Below, piece by piece: positions 48,752 through 57,642 of a stretch of DNA of 64,000 nt. The DNA comes from Nocardioides carbamazepini. Lineage in GTDB: Bacteria > Actinomycetota > Actinomycetes > Propionibacteriales > Nocardioidaceae. Where the stretch lies: assembly GCF_024614185.1 (NCBI RefSeq), contig NZ_JAHTLF010000013.1, forward strand, positions 186,001 through 250,000, given 5' to 3'. The position numbers and the translations under genes were made by a program. The number at the start of each line of letters is the position of its first letter. Positions within the stretch are counted from its first letter, which is position 1. Below the pieces are notes generated by a model. That model was given only the letters and a program-made list of their open reading frames with translations, made no database searches and was not told the origin of the DNA.

Positions 48752-49627
48752 TCAGGTGAAGATGCCGTAGTGCAGTAGCAGCCAGATCGGGGCGATCGTG
48801 GCGAGCAGCGAGTCGAGGCGGTCCATCAGGCCGCCGTGGCCCGGGATCACCTGGCTCATGTCCTTGATGCCGAGGTCACGCTTCATGACCGACTCGCACA
48901 GGTCGCCGAGCGTGGCCATGACGACCGCGATCAGGCCGAGGGCGACGCCGATCCACCAGTCGCCGTCGAGCAGCCAGACCACCAGCGCGACGCCCGCGCC
49001 CACCGTGGCCAGCGCCGAGCCGGCGAAGCCCTCCCAGGACTTCTTGGGCGAGATGACCGGCGCCATCGGATGCTTGCCGAACAGCACGCCCGCGACGTAC
49101 CCGCCGATGTCGGAGGCGATCGTCACCAGGATGAAGGTGATGATGCCCTTCACGCCCGGGTCGTCGAGGCCGCCACCGGAGCGACCGCCCTCGGCGAGCA
49201 TGAGTGCGACGAAGGAGCCCAGGAAGGGCACGTAGACGAGCGCGAAGACGGAGGCCGTGGCGTTCTTGACGTAGCCGTCGATGCCGCGGCGGAGCAGCCA
49301 GAGCATGATCACCAGCGCGCTCACGGCGGTCGCGGTCACCAGGGCCGCCGAGCCCCACAGATAGGCGACCACCACCATGACGACGCCGCCGACCATCAGC
49401 GGCTGCTCGGGCAGGTCGATGTCCTTGGCGAGCAGGCCCTTGCGCAACTCCCACATCGCCACGACCACGGCGATCGCGACGATCACCATGAACGCCGGCT
49501 TCCAGAACAGCAGCGAGACCGCGATCGCGCTCAGGAGCACGACCGCCGAGCCGACCGCCGCCTTCAGGTCGCGACCGGCGCGACCGTGGTCCTTCGCGGG
49601 GGCAGCGTCGTCGGACGTCGAGGACAT
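48752..49627 (-). CDS. cdsA: Phosphatidate cytidylyltransferase
   Basis: A 291-residue integral membrane enzyme that makes CDP-diacylglycerol from phosphatidate and CTP. The signature runs from SPKKSWEGFAGS to GDLCESVMKRDLGIKDM and GHGGLMDRLDS, with the conserved acidic metal-binding residues. About eight hydrophobic segments precede and flank it. It lies 22 bases after frr and ends 12 bases from the converging kynA gene. Confidence 0.96.
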   Translation of the reverse strand: MSSTSDDAAPAKDHGRAGRDLKAAVGSAVVLLSAIAVSLLFWKPAFMVIVAIAVVVAMWELRKGLLAKDIDLPEQPLMVGGVVMVVVAYLWGSAALVTATAVSALVIMLWLLRRGIDGYVKNATASVFALVYVPFLGSFVALMLAEGGRSGGGLDDPGVKGIITFILVTIASDIGGYVAGVLFGKHPMAPVISPKKSWEGFAGSALATVGAGVALVVWLLDGDWWIGVALGLIAVVMATLGDLCESVMKRDLGIKDMSQVIPGHGGLMDRLDSLLATIAPIWLLLHYGIFT

Positions 49628-49649
49628 CGGGTGTGGGAGCGGATCGAGG

Positions 49650-50207
49650 TCAGACCTCGAGCAGCTCGGCTTCCTTGTTCTTGAGCAGCTCGTCGATCGC
49701 CTCGGTGTGCTTCTTGGTCAGGCCGTCGAGGCGCTTCTCGGCACCGGTGACGTCGTCCTTGCCGACCTCGCCGTCCTTCTCGAGCTTCTCGAGGCTCTGC
49801 TTGGCCTTCTGGCGGACCTGGCGCACGGCGACCTTGCCGCCCTCGGCCTTCTCCTTGGCGAGCTTGATGAACTCCTTGCGGCGCTCCTCGGTCAGCTCGG
49901 GGAAGACGCAGCGCAGCTGCTTGCCGTCGCTGGACGGGTTGATGCCCAGGTCGGAGTCCCGGATCGCCCGCTCGACATTGCCGATCGCGCCCACGTCGAA
50001 CGGCGCCACGATGATGATGCGCGGCTCGGGAGCCGTGAACGAGGCGAGCTGCTGAATCGGCGTCGGGGTGCCGTAGTACTCGACCATGATCTTGCTGAAC
50101 ATGCTCGGGTGCGCCCGACCGGCCCGGATCGCCGCGAACTCCTCACGGGTCGCGTCGACCGACTTGCCCATCTTCTGGTCGGCCTCGTTGAGGGTCTCGT
50201 TGATCAC
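49650..50207 (-). CDS. frr: Ribosome recycling factor
   Basis: A 185-residue protein of exactly the family length. The N-terminal helix has RAGRAHPSMFSKIMVEYYGT, the hinge is PTPIQQLAS, and the C-terminal helices carry KEFIKLAKEKAEGGKVAVR. With EF-G it splits the post-termination ribosome. It follows pyrH by 24 bases in the conserved pyrH-frr-cdsA order. Confidence 0.98.
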   Translation of the reverse strand: MINETLNEADQKMGKSVDATREEFAAIRAGRAHPSMFSKIMVEYYGTPTPIQQLASFTAPEPRIIIVAPFDVGAIGNVERAIRDSDLGINPSSDGKQLRCVFPELTEERRKEFIKLAKEKAEGGKVAVRQVRQKAKQSLEKLEKDGEVGKDDVTGAEKRLDGLTKKHTEAIDELLKNKEAELLEV

Positions 50208-50231
50208 CGGTTCTCCTTCGTTCGCTGCTGT

Positions 50232-50945
50232 TCAGCCCGCGCTGACCCGCGTACCGATCCTCTCACCCTGCACGACGCGCAGGATGTTGCCCTCGGGCTC
50301 CATGCCGAAGACGATCATCGGCAGCTTGTTCTCGCCGCACAGCGCGAACGCCGTCTGGTCCATGATCCGCAGACCCTCGGCGATCGCCTGGTCGTAGGTC
50401 AGCTCGTCGTACTTCGTCGCGGTCGGGTCGACGTTCGGGTCGGCGCTGTAGACGCCGTCGACGCCGTTCTTGGCGACCAGGACGACATCGCACCGGCTCT
50501 CGAGCGCCCGCTGCACCGCGACGGTGTCGGTGGAGAAGTAGGGCATGCCCATGCCGGCGCCGAAGATCACGACGCGGCCCTTCTCCATGTGCCGGATCGC
50601 GCGGCGCGGGATGTAGGGCTCGGCGACCTGGCCCATGGTGATGGCCGTCTGCACGCGCGTCTCGACGCCCTGCTTCTCCAGGAAGTCCTGGAGGGCGAGA
50701 CAGTTCATGACGATGCCGAGCATGCCCATGTAGTCCGCGCGGACGCGGTCCATGCCGCGCTGCTGGAGCTCGGCACCGCGGAAGAAGTTGCCTCCACCGG
50801 TGACGACCGCGATCTGCACGCCGGCGTCCACGACCGCCTTGATCTCGTGGGCGACCGCCTGCACGACGTCGGGGTCGACCCCGACCTTGCCGCCACCGAA
50901 CACCTCACCCGAGAGCTTCAGGAGGACTCGCTTGTAACCGGCCAC
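50232..50945 (-). CDS. pyrH: UMP kinase
   Basis: A 237-residue amino-acid-kinase-fold enzyme that phosphorylates UMP to [16 protein letters not shown] and [13 protein letters not shown] bind phosphate, and [16 protein letters not shown] and [14 protein letters not shown] line the nucleotide sites. The GTG at 50945 ([14 protein letters not shown]) is chosen because GGAAGGA lies five bases upstream; an ATG at 50975 would add ten residues and has no such site. It heads the conserved pyrH-frr-cdsA run, but is separated from tsf by a three-gene insert. Confidence 0.97.
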   Translation of the reverse strand: MAGYKRVLLKLSGEVFGGGKVGVDPDVVQAVAHEIKAVVDAGVQIAVVTGGGNFFRGAELQQRGMDRVRADYMGMLGIVMNCLALQDFLEKQGVETRVQTAITMGQVAEPYIPRRAIRHMEKGRVVIFGAGMGMPYFSTDTVAVQRALESRCDVVLVAKNGVDGVYSADPNVDPTATKYDELTYDQAIAEGLRIMDQTAFALCGENKLPMIVFGMEPEGNILRVVQGERIGTRVSAG

Positions 50946-51013
50946 CGGGGTCCTTCCAGTCGTTCGTCCACTCATCGTCAAGGCGGACCCGAGGCTACCG
51001 TGTCGACGCCCGC

Positions 51014-51298
51014 TCAACGAACCCGCTGCACCCGCTTGCGGTAGTCGTCCCCGTTGTCGCCGTCGATGCCCGAGCTGCGCGTCCTCGCGATGTGGTCGAC
51101 CTTCTCCTCGCCGCCCTGCGGCGGCTGGGCCTCGATGATGGTGTCGCGCTCGAACTCGTGGGACTTGTCGGTGTTGCGGTAGTAGCGGTAGAACGCCCAG
51201 TACGTCGCGACACCGCCCGCGGGCCCTGCGGCGAGCAGCCACACGGCCCCGTCGTCGGAGGCCATCGCGATGAGCGCCGTGATGAGGTCGAGGTTCAT
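51014..51298 (-). CDS. Small hypothetical membrane-anchored protein
   Basis: A 94-residue protein with one or two hydrophobic stretches ([10 protein letters not shown] and [20 protein letters not shown]) followed by a charged, probably cytoplasmic tail ([17 protein letters not shown] onward). I recognise no family. It lies 67 bases after the zinc-ribbon protein gene and probably belongs with the SPFH cassette. Confidence 0.65.
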   Translation of the reverse strand: MNLDLITALIAMASDDGAVWLLAAGPAGGVATYWAFYRYYRNTDKSHEFERDTIIEAQPPQGGEEKVDHIARTRSSGIDGDNGDDYRKRVQRVR

Positions 51299-51365
51299 TC
51301 CGGGGTCCCCGATCGTCTGTTCGCGGAGGAGGGAAGCGGAGGAGCGAAGAAACGAGTGGCGTGGT

Positions 51366-52622
51366 TCATGCCATCGCCACCAGGATCGCGCCGGCGATGC
51401 CTTCGAGGAAGGTGCCGACCGTGAACGCCGCGAGCAGCAGCTTCGGCTGGGACACGGGGATGCTGCCCATGGTCTCTCCCGTCCGGGCGTTGACCGCGAT
51501 GTAGTGGAGGAGCCCGTTGCTCTCCTGGCGGTAGGAGTACAGCCAGACCGGGAGGTACATCGACACCCAGCGGGAGCCGCCGACGTCGACCTGCTCCTGC
51601 TCCCAGCGCACGCCGCGGTCGAAGCGACCCAGCGACCCGCGCACCTGCGAGCGGCCTATGGAGAGCAGTTGGTCCTCGAGGAGCGGCTTGACCGCCTCGA
51701 CGTTGAGGTTGCGCTTCTCGCTGGTGAAGCCCACGAGGTAGCTGGCGTTCCACTTGACCGCGTTCTTGGTGTCGAACGGGAGGATGGTGTTGATGATGTT
51801 GTTGGTGTTCGCCGGTCCGATCTGGGCGCGCTCCGAGGAGCCCTCCACGGTCAGGTCGTCGACGGTGAAGGAGACCTGCCGGGACAGTCGGTAGACGTCG
51901 GCGGCGTAGTAGGTGACGTTGTTGTCGCCCTGCTTCTCCGTCCAGCGCCGGGTCTGGACCTCGCCCTTGCCCCAGTACTGGGACTCCGCGCGGGCGTCGA
52001 TCACCAGGTAGGGCAGATAGACGCCGAGCACGTTCTCCGGCACGAACTCCTTCTTGAACCGCTTGTGCGCGAAGAGCCGTCGCTTGGAGGCGAACTCGCG
52101 GATCTTCTCGACGGCCTCGTCCTTGGTCAACCGGAACGGCAGGACCGCGTCGGGTACGGCGCCGTTGGGGATCTGCTGGTTGACGTTGAGGGTGTGCCGG
52201 CACCAGTGGCAGCGCGCGTTGAGCGCATGGGCCGTGTCGACGACGACCTCTGCACCGCACGCCTCGCACTTGAAGGTGAGCTGGTCGGCCGCGTCGGCCG
52301 CGATGTCACCCGCCCCACTCGCGATGACCGTGCCCTCGAGCTGGTCGATGCCCTCGCCGAGGCCGAACTCCTCCTCGACCCGCGCCTCCTGCCACTCGTT
52401 GCGGCAGAACAGGCACACCAGCATGCCCGTCGAGCCGCGCAGCCGGACGTCGGTCGAGCCACACTTCGGGCACCGGTTGAGTCCGTCCTTGAGGGACTCG
52501 TTGACCGTCTCGATGCTCGGCTTGGGCTCCGGCTCGGCCTTGGCCGCGGCCAGCTCCTCCTCCAGGGACAGCGGTGGCCCGTCGAAGGTGGGCTGCTGCG
52601 GCTCAGCGGACTCCTGGGACAT
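51366..52622 (-). CDS. TFIIB-type zinc-ribbon membrane-associated protein
   Basis: A 418-residue protein. Zinc ribbon 1 has CPKCGSTDVRLR and CLFCRNEW; ribbon 2 has CEACGAEVVVD and CHWCRHTLN, giving eight zinc cysteines. A middle domain (about 170-370, with LGVYLPYLVIDARAESQYWG) has no motif I know, and a hydrophobic C-terminus (LLLAAFTVGTFLEGIAGAIL) may anchor it to the membrane. Annotated relatives are called TFIIB-type zinc-ribbon proteins without known function. The start is one base after the SPFH gene stop, so they form a unit. Confidence 0.82.
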   Translation of the reverse strand: MSQESAEPQQPTFDGPPLSLEEELAAAKAEPEPKPSIETVNESLKDGLNRCPKCGSTDVRLRGSTGMLVCLFCRNEWQEARVEEEFGLGEGIDQLEGTVIASGAGDIAADAADQLTFKCEACGAEVVVDTAHALNARCHWCRHTLNVNQQIPNGAVPDAVLPFRLTKDEAVEKIREFASKRRLFAHKRFKKEFVPENVLGVYLPYLVIDARAESQYWGKGEVQTRRWTEKQGDNNVTYYAADVYRLSRQVSFTVDDLTVEGSSERAQIGPANTNNIINTILPFDTKNAVKWNASYLVGFTSEKRNLNVEAVKPLLEDQLLSIGRSQVRGSLGRFDRGVRWEQEQVDVGGSRWVSMYLPVWLYSYRQESNGLLHYIAVNARTGETMGSIPVSQPKLLLAAFTVGTFLEGIAGAILVAMA

Positions 52623-52623
52623 G

Positions 52624-53835
52624 TCAGAGACCGAGCGCCTTCGCCTTCGCCGCGTCGTAGTCGGCCTGGGTGATCAGGCCGGCGTCGAGCATCTCCTTGG
52701 CCCGCTTGAGCACGGCCATCGGGTCCTCCGCGGCGGGCTCGGCCGCGGCAGCCGGGGCGGGAGCCGCAGGGGCGGCGGGGGCAGCCGGGGCGGCGGGCGC
52801 CTGGGCGGGCGGCACAGGCTGCTGGAGACCACCGAGACCCATGCCACCGGTCGCCATGCCCATCCCGATCAGGCCACCCGGGCCGGCGTTCTCGCCGGCC
52901 GACTCGATGCCGGCCGCGACCGACGCCTGCAGGTTCGAGTTGCCGCGGGAGCCCGACAGGGCGTCGGCACGCTGGACGTTCTTGAGCAGCTCACGGGTGT
53001 TGGCGTCGTACTCGATCGAGATGATCGCGGTCTTGACGATCTCCAGGCCGCGGTCGGTCCGCCACTGGTAGTTCTGCTCGACCGCCGCCGACAGCGACTG
53101 GGCGAAGCCGATCGAGTCCTGCTGGAGCCGCGCGATCCGGTTCCCCTTGGCGGGGTCGTTGGTGTACATCGAGAACGCCGGTGCCAGCGAGCCGACGACC
53201 TCGTTGAACAGCTGCTCGCCGGCAGGGTTGTCCATGTCGGTGAAGTCGAAGGGCTTCCGGCCGCTGATGACCTCGGCAGGCACGAAGTTGCGGATGAACG
53301 TCAGCGGGTCGGTGATCTTCAGGGTGTAGGTGCCGCGGGTGATCGCGCCGACCTGGGTGTTGAGGAAGGCGTCGTCCCAGTAGATCTCCGACTGGGTGCC
53401 GAACTTGTTGTTGGGCAGCTCCTTGAGCGTCACGAAGACGGCGTTCTGCTGGGCCGACGGGCGACCACCGAACTTGAACCGCTCCCAGCTCTGCTTGATG
53501 AGCGAGTCGACGAGGCCGCCGCCGGTGAAGATCGACTGCGAGGCCGGGTCGTCGGAGTTCCAGATGTAGGCACCCGGCTCGGCGGCGAAGCCGGTGAAGG
53601 CACCGTCCTCGAGGAGAACCAGGCCGTAGCCCTCCGGCACGACGATCTTGGAGCCGTTCGTGATCACGCCCTCGGAGCCCTGGGTGTTGCTGCCACGGCC
53701 GGCGTTCTGTCCCTTGGCGACGGCGGGGAAGACCGCCACCGTCGAGCCGACGCCGTCCGGAACGCCGTAGAAGTCGACCCACTGGTCGGCGAGCGTGCCG
53801 CCGATCGCGCCGATCGCAGCCTGAATGAGTCCCAT
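52624..53835 (-). CDS. SPFH-domain protein with C-terminal SHOCT motif (YdjI-like)
   Basis: A 403-residue SPFH/band-7-like protein, of the YdjI or virion-core-like group. The SPFH domain covers about 60-290 (EGYGLVLLEDGAFTGFAAEP, GGRPSAQQNAVFVTLKE, GTYTLKITDPLTFIRNF). A glycine/methionine and alanine/proline linker follows, then a SHOCT motif at the end (LKRAKEMLDAGLITQADYDA). Such proteins assemble at membranes and recruit partners. The ATG at 53835 has GAAGGAGAT upstream. It is the first gene of the three-gene insert after tsf. Confidence 0.88.
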   Translation of the reverse strand: MGLIQAAIGAIGGTLADQWVDFYGVPDGVGSTVAVFPAVAKGQNAGRGSNTQGSEGVITNGSKIVVPEGYGLVLLEDGAFTGFAAEPGAYIWNSDDPASQSIFTGGGLVDSLIKQSWERFKFGGRPSAQQNAVFVTLKELPNNKFGTQSEIYWDDAFLNTQVGAITRGTYTLKITDPLTFIRNFVPAEVISGRKPFDFTDMDNPAGEQLFNEVVGSLAPAFSMYTNDPAKGNRIARLQQDSIGFAQSLSAAVEQNYQWRTDRGLEIVKTAIISIEYDANTRELLKNVQRADALSGSRGNSNLQASVAAGIESAGENAGPGGLIGMGMATGGMGLGGLQQPVPPAQAPAAPAAPAAPAAPAPAAAAEPAAEDPMAVLKRAKEMLDAGLITQADYDAAKAKALGL

Positions 53836-53960
53836 TTCCCGATCTCCTTCACCTGACACCGAAGTGCGCCCGCGAGCGCGGGACGCAGGGCCGACACATG
53901 TCCGATGGCCGGGCGCGACAAACCTACCCCGTGGCCGTGCGGACCCGGGGCGGAAATGCC

Positions 53961-53998
53961 GACGGCCGGTGGCCACCCTGGGGTGACCACCGGCCGTC
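53961..53998 (-). terminator. Terminator after tsf
   Basis: GACGGCCGGTGG (53961-53972) pairs perfectly with CCACCGGCCGTC (53987-53998). It starts 13 bases after the tsf stop and separates rpsB-tsf from the SPFH cassette. Confidence 0.75.
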
Positions 53999-54010
53999 AG
54001 GTGAGATCGG

Positions 54011-54820
54011 CTACGCGCCGACCTCGAAGCGGGCGAACCGCTTCACCGTCGTGTTCGCGGCGTCGAGGACGGCCTTGACCGTCTTCTTCGACTCCGAGAC
54101 CGACTCCTGCTCGAGCAGGACGAGCTCCTTGAAGAAGCCGCCCAGACGACCCTCGACGATCTTGGCGACGGCAGCCTCGGGCTTGCCCTCCTCGATCGTC
54201 TTCTTGGTCAGGACGTCCTTCTCGGCGGCGACGATGTCCGCGGGGACCTCGTCACGGGTGAGGTACTGCGCCTTGAGGGCGGCCACCTGCATGGCCGCGC
54301 CGCGGGCGGCGGCCTCGTCGCCGTCGTACGCGACGAGCACGCCGACGGCGGGCGGCAGGTCGGCCGCACGCTTGTGCAGGTAGACCGCGACCGGGCCGTC
54401 GAAGTACGCGACGTTGCCGAGCTCGATCTTCTCACCGATCGTGATGGCGAGGTTCTCGACGACCTGGCCCACAGTGCTGTCGCCCAGCGGCAGCGCCTTG
54501 GCGGCCTCCGTGTCGGTCGCCTCGCCCGCGGCGACCGCCTCGGCGATCTGCTGCGCCGCCTTGATGAACTCCTCGTTCTTGGCGACGAAGTCGGTCTCGG
54601 ACTTCAGCTCGATGAGCGCGCCACCCGCGTTGGCCACCAGGCCGGCGGATGCCTCACGCTCGGCGCCGCGGGCGGCCGCCTTGGCGGCACCCTTGACGCG
54701 GAGCAGCTCGACGGCCTTGTCGAAGTCGCCGTCGGTCTCGTCGAGCGCCTTCTTGCAGTCCATCATTCCGGCGCCGGTCAGCTCGCGGAGCTTCTTGACG
54801 TCAGCAGCAGTGAATGCCAT
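54011..54820 (-). CDS. tsf: Translation elongation factor Ts
   Basis: A 269-residue EF-Ts that exchanges GDP on EF-Tu. The N-terminal UBA-like module is [20 protein letters not shown] with [16 protein letters not shown], and the core contains [12 protein letters not shown], the Tu-contacting segment. The length fits the family. It follows rpsB by 42 bases and ends at a strong hairpin, so rpsB-tsf is its own transcription unit. Confidence 0.98.
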   Translation of the reverse strand: MAFTAADVKKLRELTGAGMMDCKKALDETDGDFDKAVELLRVKGAAKAAARGAEREASAGLVANAGGALIELKSETDFVAKNEEFIKAAQQIAEAVAAGEATDTEAAKALPLGDSTVGQVVENLAITIGEKIELGNVAYFDGPVAVYLHKRAADLPPAVGVLVAYDGDEAAARGAAMQVAALKAQYLTRDEVPADIVAAEKDVLTKKTIEEGKPEAAVAKIVEGRLGGFFKELVLLEQESVSESKKTVKAVLDAANTTVKRFARFEVGA

Positions 54821-54862
54821 GGATCCTCGTTCGCTTTCTCGAAAGGGTGGAGGTGGAGTGGC

Positions 54863-55879
54863 TCAGGCCTCGGCCGGAGCGTCGGCCGCGGGGGCCTCCT
54901 CGGCGGCGACCTCGGCCGCGGGGGCCTCCTCGACAGCAACCTCAGCCGCGGGGGCCTCCTCGACAGCAGCCTCAGCCGCGGGGGCCTCCTCGACAGCAGC
55001 CTCGGCGGCAGGCGCCTCCTCGACAGCAGCCTCGGCGGCAGGCGCCTCCTCGACAGCAGCCTCGGGAGCAGCCTCGGCCGGAGCGTCGGCCGCGGCGGCC
55101 GGAGCAGCGGCGGCGTCACCCTCGAGCAGCTCGCGCTCCCACGCGGCGAGGGGCTCCTCGGCGGCCGGGCTCGCGGAGGAGCCGGCACCGGAGCGGGACA
55201 TGAGGCCGTCGGCCGCGGCGTCGGCGATGACGCGGGTCAGCAGGCCCACCGCACGGATGGCGTCGTCGTTGCCCGGGATCGGGAAGTCGACGTCGTCCGG
55301 GTCGCAGTTGGAGTCGAGGATCGCGATGATCGGGATGCGCAGCTTGCGCGCCTCCTCGACCGCCAGGTGCTCCTTGTTGGTGTCGACGATCCACACCGCC
55401 GACGGGACCCGGGACATCTCGCGGATGCCGCCCAGGGTCTTCTCGAGCTTGGCGTGCTCCCGCTTCATCTGCAGGAGCTCCTTCTTGGTGCGGTTGGAGC
55501 CGGCCACGTCGTCGAAGTCGACGTCGTCGAGCTCCTTGAGGCGGTTGATCCGCTGGTTCATGGTCGCGAAGTTGGTGAGCATGCCGCCCAGCCAGCGCTG
55601 GTTGACGTAGGGCATCCCGACGCGGGTCGCCTGCTCGGCGATCGACTCCTGGGCCTGCTTCTTGGTGCCGATGAACATGATCGTGCCGCCCTTGGCCACG
55701 GTCTCCTTGACGAAGGCGTAGCTGCGGTCGATGTAGGCCAGCGACTGCTGCAGGTCGATGATGTAGATGCCGTTGCGGTCCGTGAGGATGAATCGCTTCA
55801 TCTTCGGGTTCCAACGACGGGTCTGGTGTCCGAAGTGGACGCCGCTCTCGAGGAGCTGGCGCATGGTCACGACAGCCAT
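54863..55879 (-). CDS. rpsB: 30S ribosomal protein S2 with long repetitive acidic C-terminus
   Basis: A 338-residue S2. Residues 1-255 are the standard protein ([62 protein letters not shown]). The last ~80 residues are Ala/Glu/Pro-rich, made of tandem [10 protein letters not shown] units. Actinobacterial S2 often has an acidic tail, but this one is long and highly regular. The ATG at 55879 has GGAG five bases upstream in an A-rich leader with two TGAAACA copies. The tail is likely flexible on the ribosome surface. Confidence 0.97.
   Translation of the reverse strand: MAVVTMRQLLESGVHFGHQTRRWNPKMKRFILTDRNGIYIIDLQQSLAYIDRSYAFVKETVAKGGTIMFIGTKKQAQESIAEQATRVGMPYVNQRWLGGMLTNFATMNQRINRLKELDDVDFDDVAGSNRTKKELLQMKREHAKLEKTLGGIREMSRVPSAVWIVDTNKEHLAVEEARKLRIPIIAILDSNCDPDDVDFPIPGNDDAIRAVGLLTRVIADAAADGLMSRSGAGSSASPAAEEPLAAWERELLEGDAAAAPAAAADAPAEAAPEAAVEEAPAAEAAVEEAPAAEAAVEEAPAAEAAVEEAPAAEVAVEEAPAAEVAAEEAPAADAPAEA
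54886..55066. repeat. Tandem 30-bp repeats in the 3' end of rpsB
   Basis: About six tandem units of 30 bp, each encoding ten residues close to [10 protein letters not shown]. The plus-strand unit contains GCCGCGGGGGCCTCCTCGAC or GGCGGCAGGCGCCTCCTCGA variants. Neighbouring copies are nearly identical at DNA level, which suggests recent expansion by slippage or unequal recombination. Boundaries are approximate. Confidence 0.85.
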
Positions 55880-56199
55880 GATTTCTCCTGTTTCACTTGT
55901 TTCAGTTGGGGCCTGTCGTCTGCACGCGATCCGACCGCCGACCCGGAGGTCGTGCGGACTGAGGATCGACGCCCACGGGCGACCGCGGCACCTTCTCGCG
56001 GAGAGGGATGCCACGTCGTGGTCTGCGGACGAGCGAATTCCGGTCCAGGGCGGACCGGTGCCTCTCAGCGTACGACGTCAGGCACTCGACGTACCAATCC
56101 GTGCCCTCGCCCCTCCCCAGCCCCGGTCCTCCCCCGGGTCGTCCACAGACGGGACGGCGCCCACCTCGCTCCGTCCCCGTCGGCGCGCATGCTGCCGCC
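55880..56199. other. 320-bp gap: rpsB promoter and leader region
   Basis: No gene is visible. On the minus strand a TACGCT -10-like box (56072-56067) with TTGGTA (56097-56092, 19-bp spacing) could start the rpsB transcript, giving a leader of about 180 bases. CCGGTCC (56040-56046) and GGACCGG (56052-56058) form a 7-bp hairpin near its 5' end, where S2 autoregulation could act. A plus-strand reading upstream of the M23 gene is arginine- and proline-rich and not convincing. Confidence 0.4.
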
Positions 56200-56790
56200 A
56201 TGACACGACTCCTCGCGTTGGCCACCGCCCTCATCCTGCTGGTCCCGTCCCCAGCCCGGGCCGAGGACCCGGTCGGCGCGTGGCCGCTCCAGCCGGTCCC
56301 GGAGGTGGTCCGCCACTTCGACCCGCCCGACTCCCCCTACGGCGCCGGCCACCGCGGCGTCGACCTGGCCGGGCGCGTGGGCCAGCCGGTGCGGACCGCG
56401 CTGCCCGGGCAGGTGGTGTTCACCGGCCGGATCGCCGGGCGCGGGATCGTGGTGGTCGGGCACGGTGCCACGCGGACGACCTACGAGCCCGTCACGTCCT
56501 CGGCCGCCGTCGGCGCCGAGCTGGCGGGCGGCGCGGTGCTCGGCACGCTCGAGTCCATCGGGTCCCACTGTCTTCCTCGCACCTGCCTGCACTGGGGCTG
56601 GATCGACGGCGAGACCTACCTCGACCCGCTGCGTCTCGTCGGCGCCGGGCCGGTGCGACTGCTGCCGCTGTGGCGCGACCTGCCCCGGAACCGGCTGCCG
56701 CGGACCTCAGGCCCGTGGATGGGCCTGCTGGTAGGCCCGGCGCAGCCGGTCGGTGGTGACGTGCGTGTAGCGCTGGGTGGTGGCGAGTGA
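56200..56790 (+). CDS. Secreted M23-family (LytM) peptidase-like protein
   Basis: A 196-residue exported protein. Residues 1-24 are a signal peptide ([20 protein letters not shown]). The LytM domain has [15 protein letters not shown] with the zinc His and Asp, and CLHWGW with the other zinc His; the first histidine of the usual HxH pair is a cysteine. I recall actinobacterial relatives beside rpsB sharing this C-L-H form. It would cleave or bind peptidoglycan bridges. The ATG at 56200 directly starts the signal peptide. Its 3' end overlaps the converging xerC by 84 bases. Confidence 0.85.
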   Translation: MTRLLALATALILLVPSPARAEDPVGAWPLQPVPEVVRHFDPPDSPYGAGHRGVDLAGRVGQPVRTALPGQVVFTGRIAGRGIVVVGHGATRTTYEPVTSSAAVGAELAGGAVLGTLESIGSHCLPRTCLHWGWIDGETYLDPLRLVGAGPVRLLPLWRDLPRNRLPRTSGPWMGLLVGPAQPVGGDVRVALGGGE

Positions 56791-57642
56791 CGCGTGGCCG
56801 AGCAGCTCCTGCACCGAGCGCAGGTCGGCCCCGCCCTCGAGCAGATGGGTGGCCGCCGTGTGCCGGAGCCCGTGCGGTCCGAGGTCGGGCGCGCCGGGGA
56901 CGTCGGCGAGCCGACGGTGCACCAGCGTCCGCACGGCCCGCTGGTCGATCCGGCCGCCACGGGCCCCGAGGAACAGGGCCGGCCCCGACCCCTGCCGCGC
57001 CAGCTCGCCACGGCCCTGGGCCAGCCAGCGGTCGAGGGCCGCGGCCGCCGGCTGCCCGAACGGGACGGTGCGCTCCTTGCGTCCCTTGCCGAACACCCGG
57101 ACGACGTTGCGATCGCGATCGAGGTCGTCGACGTCGAGGCCGCACAGCTCCCCGACGCGCATCCCCGTGGCATACAGCAGCTCGAGCATGGCGACGTCGC
57201 GGAGCCCGACCGCGCTCCCGTCGTCCGCGAGCTCGGTCGCCGCGCCGATCAGCCGGGTGGCCTCGTCCACCCGCAGGACCTCCGGCAGGGGGTGGTGCGG
57301 CCGGGGCGAGCCGAGGGCCGAACCGACGTCGTTCGGGATCCGTCCGGTCCGGGCCAGCCACGCGGTGAACACCCGCGCGGCGGTGGCCCGTCGGGCCAGG
57401 GTGGTGCGCGACAGGCCCAGGCTCTGCTGCTTGGCCAGCCAGCTGCGCAGGCTCCGCAGGTCGAGTTCGGTCACGTCGACGAGGCCCAGCCGGTCCGCAT
57501 GCTCGACCAGTCCCGCGATGTCACCGAGGTAGGCCCGGACGCTGTGCGGAGCCAGGTCACGCTCGGCGACGAGATGGCGCTCGTAGTCGGCGAGCGTGCG
57601 CGCGAACACCTCCGGCAGCGCGTGCTCCGCCTCGTCGGTCAT
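56707..57642 (-). CDS. xerC: Site-specific tyrosine recombinase XerC
   Basis: A 311-residue tyrosine recombinase that resolves chromosome dimers at dif with XerD. The core-binding domain covers about 10-100 ([20 protein letters not shown]). Catalytic residues are Arg in [13 protein letters not shown], the HxxR box in [13 protein letters not shown], and the tyrosine in [15 protein letters not shown]. The ATG overlaps the dprA stop (ATGA). The last 84 bases overlap the M23 peptidase gene on the other strand. Confidence 0.95.
   Translation of the reverse strand: MTDEAEHALPEVFARTLADYERHLVAERDLAPHSVRAYLGDIAGLVEHADRLGLVDVTELDLRSLRSWLAKQQSLGLSRTTLARRATAARVFTAWLARTGRIPNDVGSALGSPRPHHPLPEVLRVDEATRLIGAATELADDGSAVGLRDVAMLELLYATGMRVGELCGLDVDDLDRDRNVVRVFGKGRKERTVPFGQPAAAALDRWLAQGRGELARQGSGPALFLGARGGRIDQRAVRTLVHRRLADVPGAPDLGPHGLRHTAATHLLEGGADLRSVQELLGHASLATTQRYTHVTTDRLRRAYQQAHPRA

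Noticed and set aside
53921-53926. TAGGTT on the minus strand as -10 box for the SPFH cassette
   Set aside because: No plausible -35 box lies 16-19 bases upstream, so the box alone is not enough to call a promoter.
54886-55066. Regular 30-bp repeats considered as a CRISPR array
   Set aside because: There are no unique spacers, the units are contiguous and encode the in-frame acidic tail of ribosomal protein S2.
55880-56199. N-terminal extension of the M23 peptidase upstream of 56200
   Set aside because: The extension is arginine/proline-rich, would hide the signal peptide, and overlaps the rpsB promoter and leader.
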